IMG/VR virus record: IMGVR_UViG_3300035698_035307
Coordinates: 23,521-87,520 of that record
Length of the DNA stretch: 64,000 bases
Origin: a virus
Direction: 5' to 3' (one strand)
Shown piece by piece: positions 1-8,095 of this stretch (positions are counted from its first letter, which is position 1; every line of letters begins with the position of its first letter). The notes under the pieces are model-generated. The model saw nothing but the letters and a program-made list of their open reading frames with translations, was not told the DNA's origin and made no database searches. The translations under genes and the position numbers were made by a program.

Positions 1-2095
1 CAGATTTCATACCTGAAGCCATTCTCTTAAAGTCTCTTTCAGTAAGCTTAACTTTCCTCTTAACTTTCATTTCACCTGATTTCTCATCGTATTCCCATAC
101 AGGTGCTGTTAAATTAGCCCATTCTTGAACACCTTCAGCAAGTCCAGCAAGTGTTTTACCTGCTTTGCTTAATGCCCAAACGCCAATATTAACTCTCATT
201 AGCTTACCCCAATCAATCATACCAAACTTGTTTAAGAATGGTGCAGTGAAAGCATCAGCTACTGAGCTTATTACATATTTCATGTTATCAGCATCTCTGC
301 TGGTAAATCCTAATTTCTTAAATACTACTAATGAAGCTCCAATTGCAACTAAAGCAATACCAGCTGGTATATACATTAAAGCAATAGGTACCATTGCAGC
401 TGCTAATATCATTGAACTACCGATAGCGGCTATTGTACCAAAGAAACCTTCATCTCCATCTAAACCAAGGAACGCGTTTCTTATTCCACTGATTGCTGAT
501 TGTAATAATGATTCGTCACCATTTTCCCAACCACTAGCTTTAAATGTAGCTAATCCAGCTCCAATTAATACTAATGCAGTACCAGCAACTATACCGGCAG
601 CTGCTCCTAAAATAATAAATGCTGCAACTACTGGTATTCCCATTAAACCAAATTCAAGGCCAATCATTGCAAGTGTAGCACCTACCATTCCGATTTGTTC
701 CCAATCTCGTTCAACTGCATCTAATATAATTCCAATACCAACTCCTAATACTATCATTGCTACTGCACCTACGATTAACGCTGCAGCACCCATTAAAATA
801 TTTCCACCGAAGTTACCAATAAGAACTAATGCTAAACCGAAACCTCCAATGATAGCTCCAACCATTCCTATTTGTTCCCAATCTCTATCTACTGAATCAA
901 GTAACATTTTTAATGCAACAGAAAGGATAATCATTGCTACTGCACCTATAATTAAAGCTATTGCTGCTTTCATCATGTCTTTAGCTCTTTGACCAACTAA
1001 ATATAACATTAATGCAAAAGCACCTATAACTACTATTGTTTGTAAAATATCTTCCCAACTTGGGGCTAATTTGTGCCAGAAGTAAAGTGCTAAACCAAAT
1101 ATAACGATGGCAACACCTATCATCCACAGGGCATATGCACCTTGTTTCACATCTTTATCAACTTTAGATAATAACCACATTACTCCTACAAATAGTATTA
1201 ATGTAAGAAGTATAGGCAGTATAAAGACAGCACCCATGATGTAAAGAGGTCCAATCAATGCGATTGCTATGCCGAATAAAGCGATTGACCAGGCGATCTG
1301 TTTTAAGTTCTGAGCACCTTCGCCGATTGATTTATCTAAACCTTTAGATGCAATTATTTTAAATATTGTTAAGAATATTCCAAGAACTAATAATATTGGT
1401 ATCATTGAAAGCGCAGCAACTAAATAAATAGGTCCTGATAATGCAATTGCAAGTCCAAATAATACAATTGACGCTGCAATTTGTTTAAGAGCTCTCGCTC
1501 CACCTTCTAATAAACCATCTTCAAATGCTTCGAATACTCCACCTAAAGCCATTAATAATTTCTTGATTACGAATACAACTAATGGAACTGCAACAATACC
1601 AACTGCATAAAGCGGCAGTGCAATTACTAAACCGATTCCTAGGCCAATAATACCTAATGCAAGCATTCCTAATAACTTAGGAACCTTTAAGAAAAATTCA
1701 AATGCTTTTTCTGATTTTTTGAAACCTTCTCCCATCTTAGTGATACCATCAATAAGACTATCAAAGACTTTACCATCTACTGTACTGTAGGCTTTTACTG
1801 CATCAACAATCATTGTCAAACCTTTACCAAACATCTCGACTGTTACACCTAATGCTTGAAGTTCGGCAGCTTTCATTCCGTCCCCTCCACTAGGACCTTC
1901 CGTTATGGCGGTCTTAATAGATTTGTTAATTTCAACTAGTTGATTTATCTTATCAGATATGTTGATAATCGCAGCGAAGTATGGGTGTGATGAATCACTG
2001 AGAGCTAAATTAATCTCAGATAATTCATCAACCATAGCTTGCTGATTTTCTTGTGACATTTTCTCGAAAGGAGAAGCGAATATATTAAAACCCAT
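1..2095 (-). CDS. Tape-measure-like hydrophobic virion protein, 3' end cut off by window edge
   Basis: A minus-strand frame is open from the ATG at 2093-2095 to the left edge, giving 698 codons in the window with no stop. The start has a short helical, polar stretch (about residues 1-110). After it come many long hydrophobic Gly/Ala/Ile-rich segments separated by short charged linkers. The linker RDWEQIGMVGA occurs twice about 50 residues apart, so the membrane-like part was built by internal duplication. Tail-length rulers of contractile phages often carry such segments, and the gene directly follows a gp26-like gene and a small chaperone-like gene, where a tape measure is expected. I infer the role from position and composition only. 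A membrane-active injection protein is the alternative. Confidence 0.55.
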   Translation of the reverse strand, partial: MGFNIFASPFEKMSQENQQAMVDELSEINLALSDSSHPYFAAIINISDKINQLVEINKSIKTAITEGPSGGDGMKAAELQALGVTVEMFGKGLTMIVDAVKAYSTVDGKVFDSLIDGITKMGEGFKKSEKAFEFFLKVPKLLGMLALGIIGLGIGLVIALPLYAVGIVAVPLVVFVIKKLLMALGGVFEAFEDGLLEGGARALKQIAASIVLFGLAIALSGPIYLVAALSMIPILLVLGIFLTIFKIIASKGLDKSIGEGAQNLKQIAWSIALFGIAIALIGPLYIMGAVFILPILLTLILFVGVMWLLSKVDKDVKQGAYALWMIGVAIVIFGLALYFWHKLAPSWEDILQTIVVIGAFALMLYLVGQRAKDMMKAAIALIIGAVAMIILSVALKMLLDSVDRDWEQIGMVGAIIGGFGLALVLIGNFGGNILMGAAALIVGAVAMIVLGVGIGIILDAVERDWEQIGMVGATLAMIGLEFGLMGIPVVAAFIILGAAAGIVAGTALVLIGAGLATFKASGWENGDESLLQSAISGIRNAFLGLDGDEGFFGTIAAIGSSMILAAAMVPIALMYIPAGIALVAIGASLVVFKKLGFTSRDADNMKYVISSVADAFTAPFLNKFGMIDWGKLMRVNIGVWALSKAGKTLAGLAEGVQEWANLTAPVWEYDEKSGEMKVKRKVKLTERDFKRMASGMKS

Positions 2096-2120
2096 TCAAT
2101 CATTGATAATTTTTTACAAG

Positions 2121-2420
2121 TTACATTTTAGGTATCTTTATGCTAGGACTCTTTAAGCCTGTGGTTTTTAAACCAGCCATAGGAGAAATTCCTTTCATGT
2201 ACTTATCTGCACCTTTTACGCCACTTGTTTGTGTTTTATTTATCGAACTTGACATGTTACCATATTGTTCGGCGCTTTGCTCTTCCTGGTCTTTACGACC
2301 ATCTTTCTCTTTCTTCAGGTGCTCTACTAAATTATTTATCGTGTATTGATATTCATAAAACTCCCAAAGTTCTATCTCACTTGGGTTAATGTGTAAATGG
2401 TGCATGAGATAGAACTTCAT
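2121..2420 (-). CDS. Small tail-assembly protein (gp51 / tail-chaperone position)
   Basis: This 99-residue protein lies one base after the gp26-like gene and 25 bases before the tape-measure-like gene. Residues 1-40 are predicted helical and rich in aromatic and charged residues (WEFYEYQY). The rest is Ser/Gly/Lys-rich and probably disordered, ending in basic SIKIPKM. In many tailed phages a short tail-assembly chaperone sits just before the tape measure, and in T4 the small protein gp51 works with gp26 in hub assembly. The role is inferred from position and size. No diagnostic motif is visible. Confidence 0.4.
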   Translation of the reverse strand: MKFYLMHHLHINPSEIELWEFYEYQYTINNLVEHLKKEKDGRKDQEEQSAEQYGNMSSSINKTQTSGVKGADKYMKGISPMAGLKTTGLKSPSIKIPKM

Positions 2421-2421
2421 T

Positions 2422-3468
2422 TTAAAGTAATTCTCCAGAGATATCTGGAAGCATGAAAAGAGCTTTGATGCCTCCAGGAAAGTCTACTCGGGTGGCGACC
2501 TCAGCACCACATTCTTGACATTCTTGGACTATATTTGGCTTAACACCAATCTTCATCTTTTCAGCAATAGCGTACACTACGTTATACTTAGTAGTATCCC
2601 AACCTTTAAAGTCTACTTCACCGTCGAATATATTTTTTTCTTTGAATCCTCTCCACTCAGTTTGGATATAAGGCAGAATCTGTGTCCACGCTTTGTCCCA
2701 ACCTTCATCTTTTCTACGCTTACCATCTACATAGTCAGCTAGTACTTTCATCACACCTACTGATGGTGGTGACATTCTAATAATACCTGATGATTTAGTT
2801 TGGATGACATAACATCTTTCTTCTTCGCTGTAATATTTTTCAATATGTGCAGGTACTTCATTTAAGCCAAATGAATCAGGCTTTATTTCGATTGTAAGTT
2901 CTTCACCGCAATCTGGACATTTCTTCTTGAATTGAAGTCTTGATTCAGGTTCTGGGAATGTAAGGTCTCTAATCTTTAAAAGAATAAAAATCTTGTCTTC
3001 TTCTCTAATATCTTTCCAACTTAACATTCTACCTTCTGACGATATACGTACACAATTTTGTAGAATATAATTTAACTTATCTTCAATATCGAATAAGTCT
3101 CTCTCATTAAGTGTAGACCAATGACGAATCTCATTCACCTTTGCAGCCCTGATTTGCATCTTGATTCCTGCAAGGTAAAATTTACCAGTTGAAGGTAAAT
3201 CGTCAGTATAAATACTATGCCATCCCATTAACATATCGGCACTTTCAAATTCTCCAGAATCTCTACCCTTTATGTTTACTTTACCAAGATTATCTTTACC
3301 TGTAAGTTCTTTAAGCTTCTCAGCTTTTTCTAAATAAGGGTCTTTAACCTCTACTTTTTCAACTTCTTGGCCACCATGTGCATTTTCTCCAGTCGCTTCT
3401 TTTCTTTCTACGATTTCACGAGCTTTGTCTTCAAATGCTTGATTCTTTTTTTCTTCGTTTTCTGCCAT
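2422..3468 (-). CDS. gp26-like baseplate hub assembly protein with two CxxC pairs
   Basis: 348 residues. The first ~65 residues are charged and repetitive (E/K-rich). The body contains two Cys pairs, CPDCGEE (about residue 189) and CQECGAE near the C-terminus, suggesting a zinc ribbon. The block around FILLKIRDLTF followed by the first Cys pair resembles the T4 gp26 baseplate hub family (Pfam T4_baseplate). It sits 5 bases downstream of a small ribbon-helix-helix-like gene and is followed directly by a chaperone-like gene and the tape measure. That order fits the T4 hub module. It is longer than T4 gp26 because of the acidic N-terminal extension. Confidence 0.55.
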   Translation of the reverse strand: MAENEEKKNQAFEDKAREIVERKEATGENAHGGQEVEKVEVKDPYLEKAEKLKELTGKDNLGKVNIKGRDSGEFESADMLMGWHSIYTDDLPSTGKFYLAGIKMQIRAAKVNEIRHWSTLNERDLFDIEDKLNYILQNCVRISSEGRMLSWKDIREEDKIFILLKIRDLTFPEPESRLQFKKKCPDCGEELTIEIKPDSFGLNEVPAHIEKYYSEEERCYVIQTKSSGIIRMSPPSVGVMKVLADYVDGKRRKDEGWDKAWTQILPYIQTEWRGFKEKNIFDGEVDFKGWDTTKYNVVYAIAEKMKIGVKPNIVQECQECGAEVATRVDFPGGIKALFMLPDISGELL

Positions 3469-3473
3469 TTTGA

Positions 3474-3707
3474 TTAATTTTTTCTTGTTATTTCTTTAAC
3501 GTCTTTCTTTACGAAAGAATCTTGAACCTTGTTTTTTTGTTCGTTATACAATGCAATTTCTCTTTGTAAAAGATTTCTGACAAATGTTGAAAGTGGTTCT
3601 GGTCTTTCACCATCATCAAGCGCTTTAGTAAGAATCATTTTATTTAATTCTCTTAAGCTTTCTTTAGAAATTAGAACTTGTATCTTTTCTGTTAATTGTT
3701 CTCCCAT
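3474..3707 (-). CDS. Small ribbon-helix-helix-like protein
   Basis: 77 residues. The first half reads as a beta strand (EKIQVLISK) followed by two helices (ESLRELNKMI and STFVRNLLQREI), the outline of a ribbon-helix-helix fold. The C-terminal third is Lys-rich. It is the first gene after a late box at 3742-3751 and leads the gp26/chaperone/tape-measure unit, so it is expressed late. DNA binding is only a fold-level guess; a small structural or assembly role is equally possible. Confidence 0.4.
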   Translation of the reverse strand: MGEQLTEKIQVLISKESLRELNKMILTKALDDGERPEPLSTFVRNLLQREIALYNEQKNKVQDSFVKKDVKEITRKN

Positions 3708-3741
3708 TTCATATTATTATATTTTTATAGTATAATAGTAT

Positions 3742-3751
3742 TTTATATATC
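3742..3751 (-). promoter_or_regulatory. Late promoter box GATATATAAA
   Basis: Exact copy of the recurrent box, 34 nt before the ATG at 3707 and directly downstream of the terminator at 3762-3788. It starts the gp26-chaperone-tape measure unit. Confidence 0.7.
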
Positions 3752-3761
3752 GTATCACCCT

Positions 3762-3788
3762 AAAAAAACCGGAAAGTAATTCCGGTTT
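3762..3788 (-). terminator. Intrinsic terminator after the tube gene
   Basis: On the minus strand a 9-bp stem (AAACCGGAA/TTCCGGTTT) with a 5-nt loop is followed by seven T and then AGGGT. It lies 19 bases beyond the stop codon of the tube gene. Confidence 0.85.
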
Positions 3789-3807
3789 AAATATGTTTTA
3801 TTTAACT

Positions 3808-4356
3808 TTAAGCTAATTCTTCTTCCCAATGGTCACACTTGAACGCCATGTCAATTGCTACTGGGTCGTTAGTTCCATATTCTAGTGAATCTGCTAAAGA
3901 TAAACCATCTTTTGGAAATACGTGAAATAATGTAAGCTTTCTAAAAATCTCACCTTTTCTGTTGTACTGTACAATAATTAGTGTTCCAGTATAATCCTTC
4001 TTCAAGCCCATTTCGCCTGTTTCTGGGTCATATACCTTCTTATACCAGTCTCTTAGAGTCTTGTATATGTAAAGTTGATTTGATTCGTTTAAGTTAAGAG
4101 AAAAGTTAACAGTTACGTCAATTGATGTAGTACCAGGCATTGCAGCAAAACTTCTATCTGCGAACTTATACTTCTGACCTACAGCATCTATTGCAGGATT
4201 AACTCCTCCAAGACCTCCGATACTATTAACATGCTCTAATAACAGGCCGCCATCTATACCATTAGGTGGTAAAAATGTTACCTCAAACAAGTTAGGATAT
4301 ACTGGGTCCTCTTGTTTACTTGATGCTTTCGATACTTTATAATGTGGTAATGCCAT
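3808..4356 (-). CDS. 19: Tail tube protein (T4 gp19-like)
   Basis: 182 residues, close to T4 gp19 (163). The N-terminus (YPNLFEVTFLPP), the inner block ending in MAFKCDHWEE and the length match the T4 gp19 tube family (Pfam phage_T4_gp19). Subunits stack as hexameric rings to form the inner tail tube through which DNA passes. The gene has its own late box at 4383-4392 and its own terminator, isolating it as a one-gene unit right after the sheath gene. This fits the high expression a tube protein needs. The start is the only ATG with an A-rich leader. Confidence 0.85.
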   Translation of the reverse strand: MALPHYKVSKASSKQEDPVYPNLFEVTFLPPNGIDGGLLLEHVNSIGGLGGVNPAIDAVGQKYKFADRSFAAMPGTTSIDVTVNFSLNLNESNQLYIYKTLRDWYKKVYDPETGEMGLKKDYTGTLIIVQYNRKGEIFRKLTLFHVFPKDGLSLADSLEYGTNDPVAIDMAFKCDHWEEELA

Positions 4357-4382
4357 TTTTCTTTAATTTTTTTCTATCTTTG

Positions 4383-4392
4383 TTTATATATC
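4383..4392 (-). promoter_or_regulatory. Late promoter box GATATATAAA for tube gene
   Basis: Exact box 26 nt upstream of the tube ATG, downstream of the sheath terminator. Confidence 0.75.
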
Positions 4393-4415
4393 TATTCCTT
4401 TTAGGGAATTGTGAT

Positions 4416-4445
4416 AAAAGGAACCTGCTGAGCAGATTCCTTTTT
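4416..4445 (-). terminator. Terminator after sheath gene
   Basis: Long stem on the minus strand: AAAAGGAA pairs with TTCCTTTT, and an inner CTGCT/AGCAG stem extends it. It lies 10 nt after the sheath stop codon. Confidence 0.75.
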
Positions 4446-4454
4446 AATTAGATT

Positions 4455-7400
4455 TTATAAATATTGTCCTGTCTGAATTGCTCCAGTCTTAAGAACTGTT
4501 GTTCTGTGAACTAATATTTCAAGTCCTTTTGTAGGTTCAACGTAAGTATCTAAGATTCCCATATTAGCATCTATTACGTCTGTAGTGTTGTTTGTTGTGT
4601 CCATAATGTTTTTATAATCATATACACCGTTATCAACTCTTACTGACTCTAAGAAATTATCTGCAAGAGTCTTGATTTCAAGTCTTGTTTGTGGAGTGTT
4701 AAACTCAAATTGATAATTCTTAAGAATTTCTGCTACACCGTCTTCGATATAAATTAATACCTCTCTAACGTGAGTACTAGATAATGCTGATTTAATTGAC
4801 TGCTGAGCAGTTTTGTTACCAGCGATTTGTAAACCAACGCCTCTTTGGAATATAATTGGATTGATTCCGAATGGTTCAAGATTATCTCTGTCTTCTCTAT
4901 CGAAATTCATTTCTAAACCAACTACACCTTTACCGCTTACAACTCCTCTTCTTGGACCTGCTACGATTGACCAAGGTAGCGCATTTATATACTTAGCAAC
5001 AAAGTTATTAGAAACATATGCTGCAGGTGGTACGTTAATGTTCTTACCTCTATCTCTTACAACGATGTAAGGAGCGTAGAAAGAAATATAGTTTGCACCA
5101 TTTGCAAGTGATGGAAGTGAATAAACTAATGTAGGATTCTTAGTTAAATCTCCACCGTCTTTAATAAAGTGTGTTTGTAGTATTCCATTTGCATCTACGA
5201 ATACAGGGTCAGTTGACTTCTTAAAGTCTTCCATTGAAGGTGCACTTGCTAACGCTAAAGCATTTTGTCTTCCTTGTGCAAGGATAGAGAATTGCTTCTT
5301 AGATTCGTTTGCAATACCTTTTCCGAAAGTATCAACAATGTATCTGTAACTTATAGATTCTTTATCTACTAAAGCTTTGTATAAGTTCGTACCTGAACCG
5401 ATTGTCTCATCTAAAATTTCATCAATTCTATCTTGAGTACCATTAGGAACATGGTAGTTACTTCTTAATGTAAATCCGTTAAGTGCAAATAATTTATAAT
5501 ACTCTATAACTGATTCAATTTGCTTGTATCTTTCTATTGTACTTACTCCACCTACTACGCTAAGTTTTACCTTCTCATTTGTAGTTACTGTAAGTGTATC
5601 ACCTGATTGAGAAATTCTATTAACTTTCGTTAATCTTGATTCTCCAGCTGGGCCAGTTGCATCTGCTACGATATAATCACCTACTGCAATAGCATTGTTA
5701 TATGTTGCTGCTGATAATGTAAATTGATTAGCTCCTAATGAAGTTATAATATTCATTACTGCATTTATAGCGCCAGCTAACGATTGAATTATCTCTATTT
5801 CAGTTGTTGTAACATCGCCATTAGTATCTTTATAGTTACCTGCTGTAAATGCTGGTAATTCTGAAAGAGTAGCTACTGTTAATGTTGCTGATGTATGTGC
5901 TTTTTCTAATACTACAGGAACTGAATAATGTGTTGCTGCTTGAAGAACTTCGTTACCATCAAGGAAACCATAAGTTCCGTCATCAACTACCATTGCAACT
6001 GCTGTTGTTTTAGAGAATGAAAGGAATAACGTTTCGAATGAAGCACCTGTATTAGCTACTACTGCATCACCTGAAGTTAAAATACCTTCATCAAAGTCAT
6101 CATATAGTCCATTAAATGGAGCTGATAAGATTCCGTAATTCACACCGTCAAAACCGTCTGATACTGCAAGAGTTCTCTTTGCAAAATCTGGTACTGACAT
6201 GAAGAACATTTTATTAGTTGCTCCTGAAGTATCTAAATGAATAGCATATCCATCACCTTCTACTGAAAGTCCGATGTATAATTTACCACCTGTTTCTTGA
6301 AGAGTTACTACTGGTGCCCAATTGTAGGTTCCAGCTTTCACCATTAGAACGAATGAACCTACTGTTCTGCTTGTTCCTCCTGGAGTATTATTAAATAAAC
6401 TGCTTTCTATTTCACTGTATTGTGGATGTGCAGTTGGTCCACTTGCTTGTACTATAATCTGGTAGTTAGCGGTTCCTGAACCAGTTACTGCTGCTACTGA
6501 CATTGGAGGTGTTGCTGTTGCACCGCCAGTACTTGCTGGTATAATATCGAAGTTAATATCGTTTGCTGTTGCAACAACATCAAAATCAATAGCTTCCGTT
6601 TGACTCTCACCGTAGTTTAAATCATCCTTAATCAGTCTATCATAAGATAGATATTGGATTCTATTAAAATTCTCATCTGTATTAACTGCATACTCTAAAT
6701 TATGACCAACTAAATCAATACCTGAATAGTTACTACCGTCATAATTAACTTGTTTAACACCTGAAAGGATATCACCTGAATCAAATAATTCTTTATTGAT
6801 TGCACAGAAAAGTCCTGTTTTACTTGTTTCAAAGTTAACAAGGTCTTGTAAGAACATGTTGTTACCATCTTGGTCAATAAAATCTGGAACAAGTGTACCA
6901 GTATAAATTGCTAAAGTGTTAACTTCAGGTAAATTAAGGAAAGTCTGCATTGATGACTTTATAATTCCTTTTGTTGAGTGGAAATAATCTGAAAAGATTG
7001 GGTCAATTGCAAGTTTAGCATAATCGCTATAGTCTCCATCTAATACAATCACATCAACGAAATAATCGCTAATATAGTCATATTCATTCATGAAGTCAGG
7101 TACATTTTCTGCACCGTACCATTCTTTTGCAATGATATCAAAACCTGAAAGATTTTGAGCTTTTCTTGTTAAAACCGTGATAGGTTTTTGCTTTAAATTA
7201 ACTAACTGAAATAATTCAGAGTTAGTATTTAAAGTTCTTAGCATTGATTCCGCTTCTGGGAACCAAAATTTCTCTTTATTATAGAAACCTGAGTATAACG
7301 CAGTCTTTTCAGCTGAGTTTGCTAAGGTTGCTGATGTTGAGAATGTTTGATAATCAATCGTATCAACTGTTGGGCTTTCAGTATCGTTGTTTAATCTTAA

Positions 7401-7679
7401 TAGATTTAATGCAAGGATTGGGCCTCTTTCTAAAGCTGTTAATGCACTTCTGTGAAAATAACCGCCTTTTCTTTCCAATGTTCTGTCAATACCACCGTAT
7501 ACTTCCTGGAAGAAAGCTGGGTCGTTAATGAAGATAGGAGTGTTGAAAGGTCCTTTGTTTGAATAACCTACAACTAAACGTATTGTCTCTGAAGGTACAT
7601 CAGCTGTCTGACTTCTATCAAATTCAAGTCTATATACACCTGAACTTTTAAATTGTAATAATTCTGGACTTAATGCCAT
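4455..7679 (-). CDS. 18: Tail sheath protein (T4 gp18-like) with large insertion
   Basis: 1074 residues against about 660 for T4 gp18. The N-terminal part (residues ~1-330) and the C-terminal ~380 residues carry the conserved sheath core, including GPRRGVVSGKGVVGLEMNF, FQRGVGLQIAGNKT and the terminal VHRTTVLKTGAIQTGQYL. Between them (about residues 360-690) is a Thr/Ser/Gly/Ala-rich, beta-predicted region absent from T4 that would form extra domains on the outside of the tail. The sheath contracts to drive the tube through the envelope. The gene has its own late box (7704-7713) and terminator and lies upstream of the tube gene, the usual 18-19 order. Confidence 0.88.
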   Translation of the reverse strand: MALSPELLQFKSSGVYRLEFDRSQTADVPSETIRLVVGYSNKGPFNTPIFINDPAFFQEVYGGIDRTLERKGGYFHRSALTALERGPILALNLLRLNNDTESPTVDTIDYQTFSTSATLANSAEKTALYSGFYNKEKFWFPEAESMLRTLNTNSELFQLVNLKQKPITVLTRKAQNLSGFDIIAKEWYGAENVPDFMNEYDYISDYFVDVIVLDGDYSDYAKLAIDPIFSDYFHSTKGIIKSSMQTFLNLPEVNTLAIYTGTLVPDFIDQDGNNMFLQDLVNFETSKTGLFCAINKELFDSGDILSGVKQVNYDGSNYSGIDLVGHNLEYAVNTDENFNRIQYLSYDRLIKDDLNYGESQTEAIDFDVVATANDINFDIIPASTGGATATPPMSVAAVTGSGTANYQIIVQASGPTAHPQYSEIESSLFNNTPGGTSRTVGSFVLMVKAGTYNWAPVVTLQETGGKLYIGLSVEGDGYAIHLDTSGATNKMFFMSVPDFAKRTLAVSDGFDGVNYGILSAPFNGLYDDFDEGILTSGDAVVANTGASFETLFLSFSKTTAVAMVVDDGTYGFLDGNEVLQAATHYSVPVVLEKAHTSATLTVATLSELPAFTAGNYKDTNGDVTTTEIEIIQSLAGAINAVMNIITSLGANQFTLSAATYNNAIAVGDYIVADATGPAGESRLTKVNRISQSGDTLTVTTNEKVKLSVVGGVSTIERYKQIESVIEYYKLFALNGFTLRSNYHVPNGTQDRIDEILDETIGSGTNLYKALVDKESISYRYIVDTFGKGIANESKKQFSILAQGRQNALALASAPSMEDFKKSTDPVFVDANGILQTHFIKDGGDLTKNPTLVYSLPSLANGANYISFYAPYIVVRDRGKNINVPPAAYVSNNFVAKYINALPWSIVAGPRRGVVSGKGVVGLEMNFDREDRDNLEPFGINPIIFQRGVGLQIAGNKTAQQSIKSALSSTHVREVLIYIEDGVAEILKNYQFEFNTPQTRLEIKTLADNFLESVRVDNGVYDYKNIMDTTNNTTDVIDANMGILDTYVEPTKGLEILVHRTTVLKTGAIQTGQYL

Positions 7680-7703
7680 AGTATTCTGGATTTTTTTTCT
7701 TTT

Positions 7704-7713
7704 ATTATATATC
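7704..7713 (-). promoter_or_regulatory. Late promoter box GATATATAAT for sheath gene
   Basis: Box 24 nt upstream of the sheath ATG. The extended sequence CGCGGATATATAATAA is shared with the box before the Hc1-like gene at 41057-41066. Confidence 0.7.
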
Positions 7714-7747
7714 CGCGTTCTTGTTCTTTAATTCAAATATTTTATCT

Positions 7748-8065
7748 TTACTTAAAAACCTTCTTAATGCCTTTAACTAAGTCTTTCTGGTCAGTTATCT
7801 CACCAAGCTTAGTGCTAGTTTTAAAATCGTTCCAATATACAACGCCACTTAGAACGTTGATAGAGATATAATCTTCACCTTTTTTGAACTGCACAACTAA
7901 ATCAATTGATGCATCCATTCCTGTATTATCTATTACAGGCTTAATAGTGCTATCAACTTCTGCAGGATATCCTGCTCCATTGAATGCATCTAGTATCGTA
8001 GCAACCATATCAACACTCTTCTCTAAAAGAAATTGACTGTGTGATTCTGTTATAAGTTTACGCAT
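7748..8065 (-). CDS. Hypothetical 105-aa late protein between terminase and sheath
   Basis: 105 residues, not recognised. It begins MRKLITESHSQFLLEKS, which contains two matches to the gp21-type cleavage pattern (ITE and LLE) but lacks the aromatic core of the capsid-targeting tags seen elsewhere. The remainder alternates strands and helices and could be a small alpha/beta domain (VDLVVQFKKGEDYISINV-type pattern). It has a variant late box (GATAAATACA, 8086-8095) 20 nt upstream, so late expression is likely. A head-internal or tail accessory role is possible but unsupported. Confidence 0.5.
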   Translation of the reverse strand: MRKLITESHSQFLLEKSVDMVATILDAFNGAGYPAEVDSTIKPVIDNTGMDASIDLVVQFKKGEDYISINVLSGVVYWNDFKTSTKLGEITDQKDLVKGIKKVFK

Positions 8066-8085
8066 ATTATAATCTTCTTATTTTA

Positions 8086-8095
8086 TGTATTTATC
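8086..8095 (-). promoter_or_regulatory. Variant late box GATAAATACA
   Basis: 20 nt upstream of the ATG at 8065. It overlaps the last codons of the terminase gene and is closer to the T4 TATAAATA form. Confidence 0.5.

Noticed and set aside
165-992. Plus-strand 275-codon open frame
   Set aside because: It is antisense to a continuous minus-strand frame with sensible hydrophobic domains. Its own translation is low-complexity Pro/Ile/Ala and starts without a leader.
8017-8065. Targeting tag on the 105-aa protein (MRKLITESHSQFLLEK)
   Set aside because: It has LxE-type sites but lacks the S/T-F-x-x-F/Y core that defines the others, so it was not counted in the tag family.
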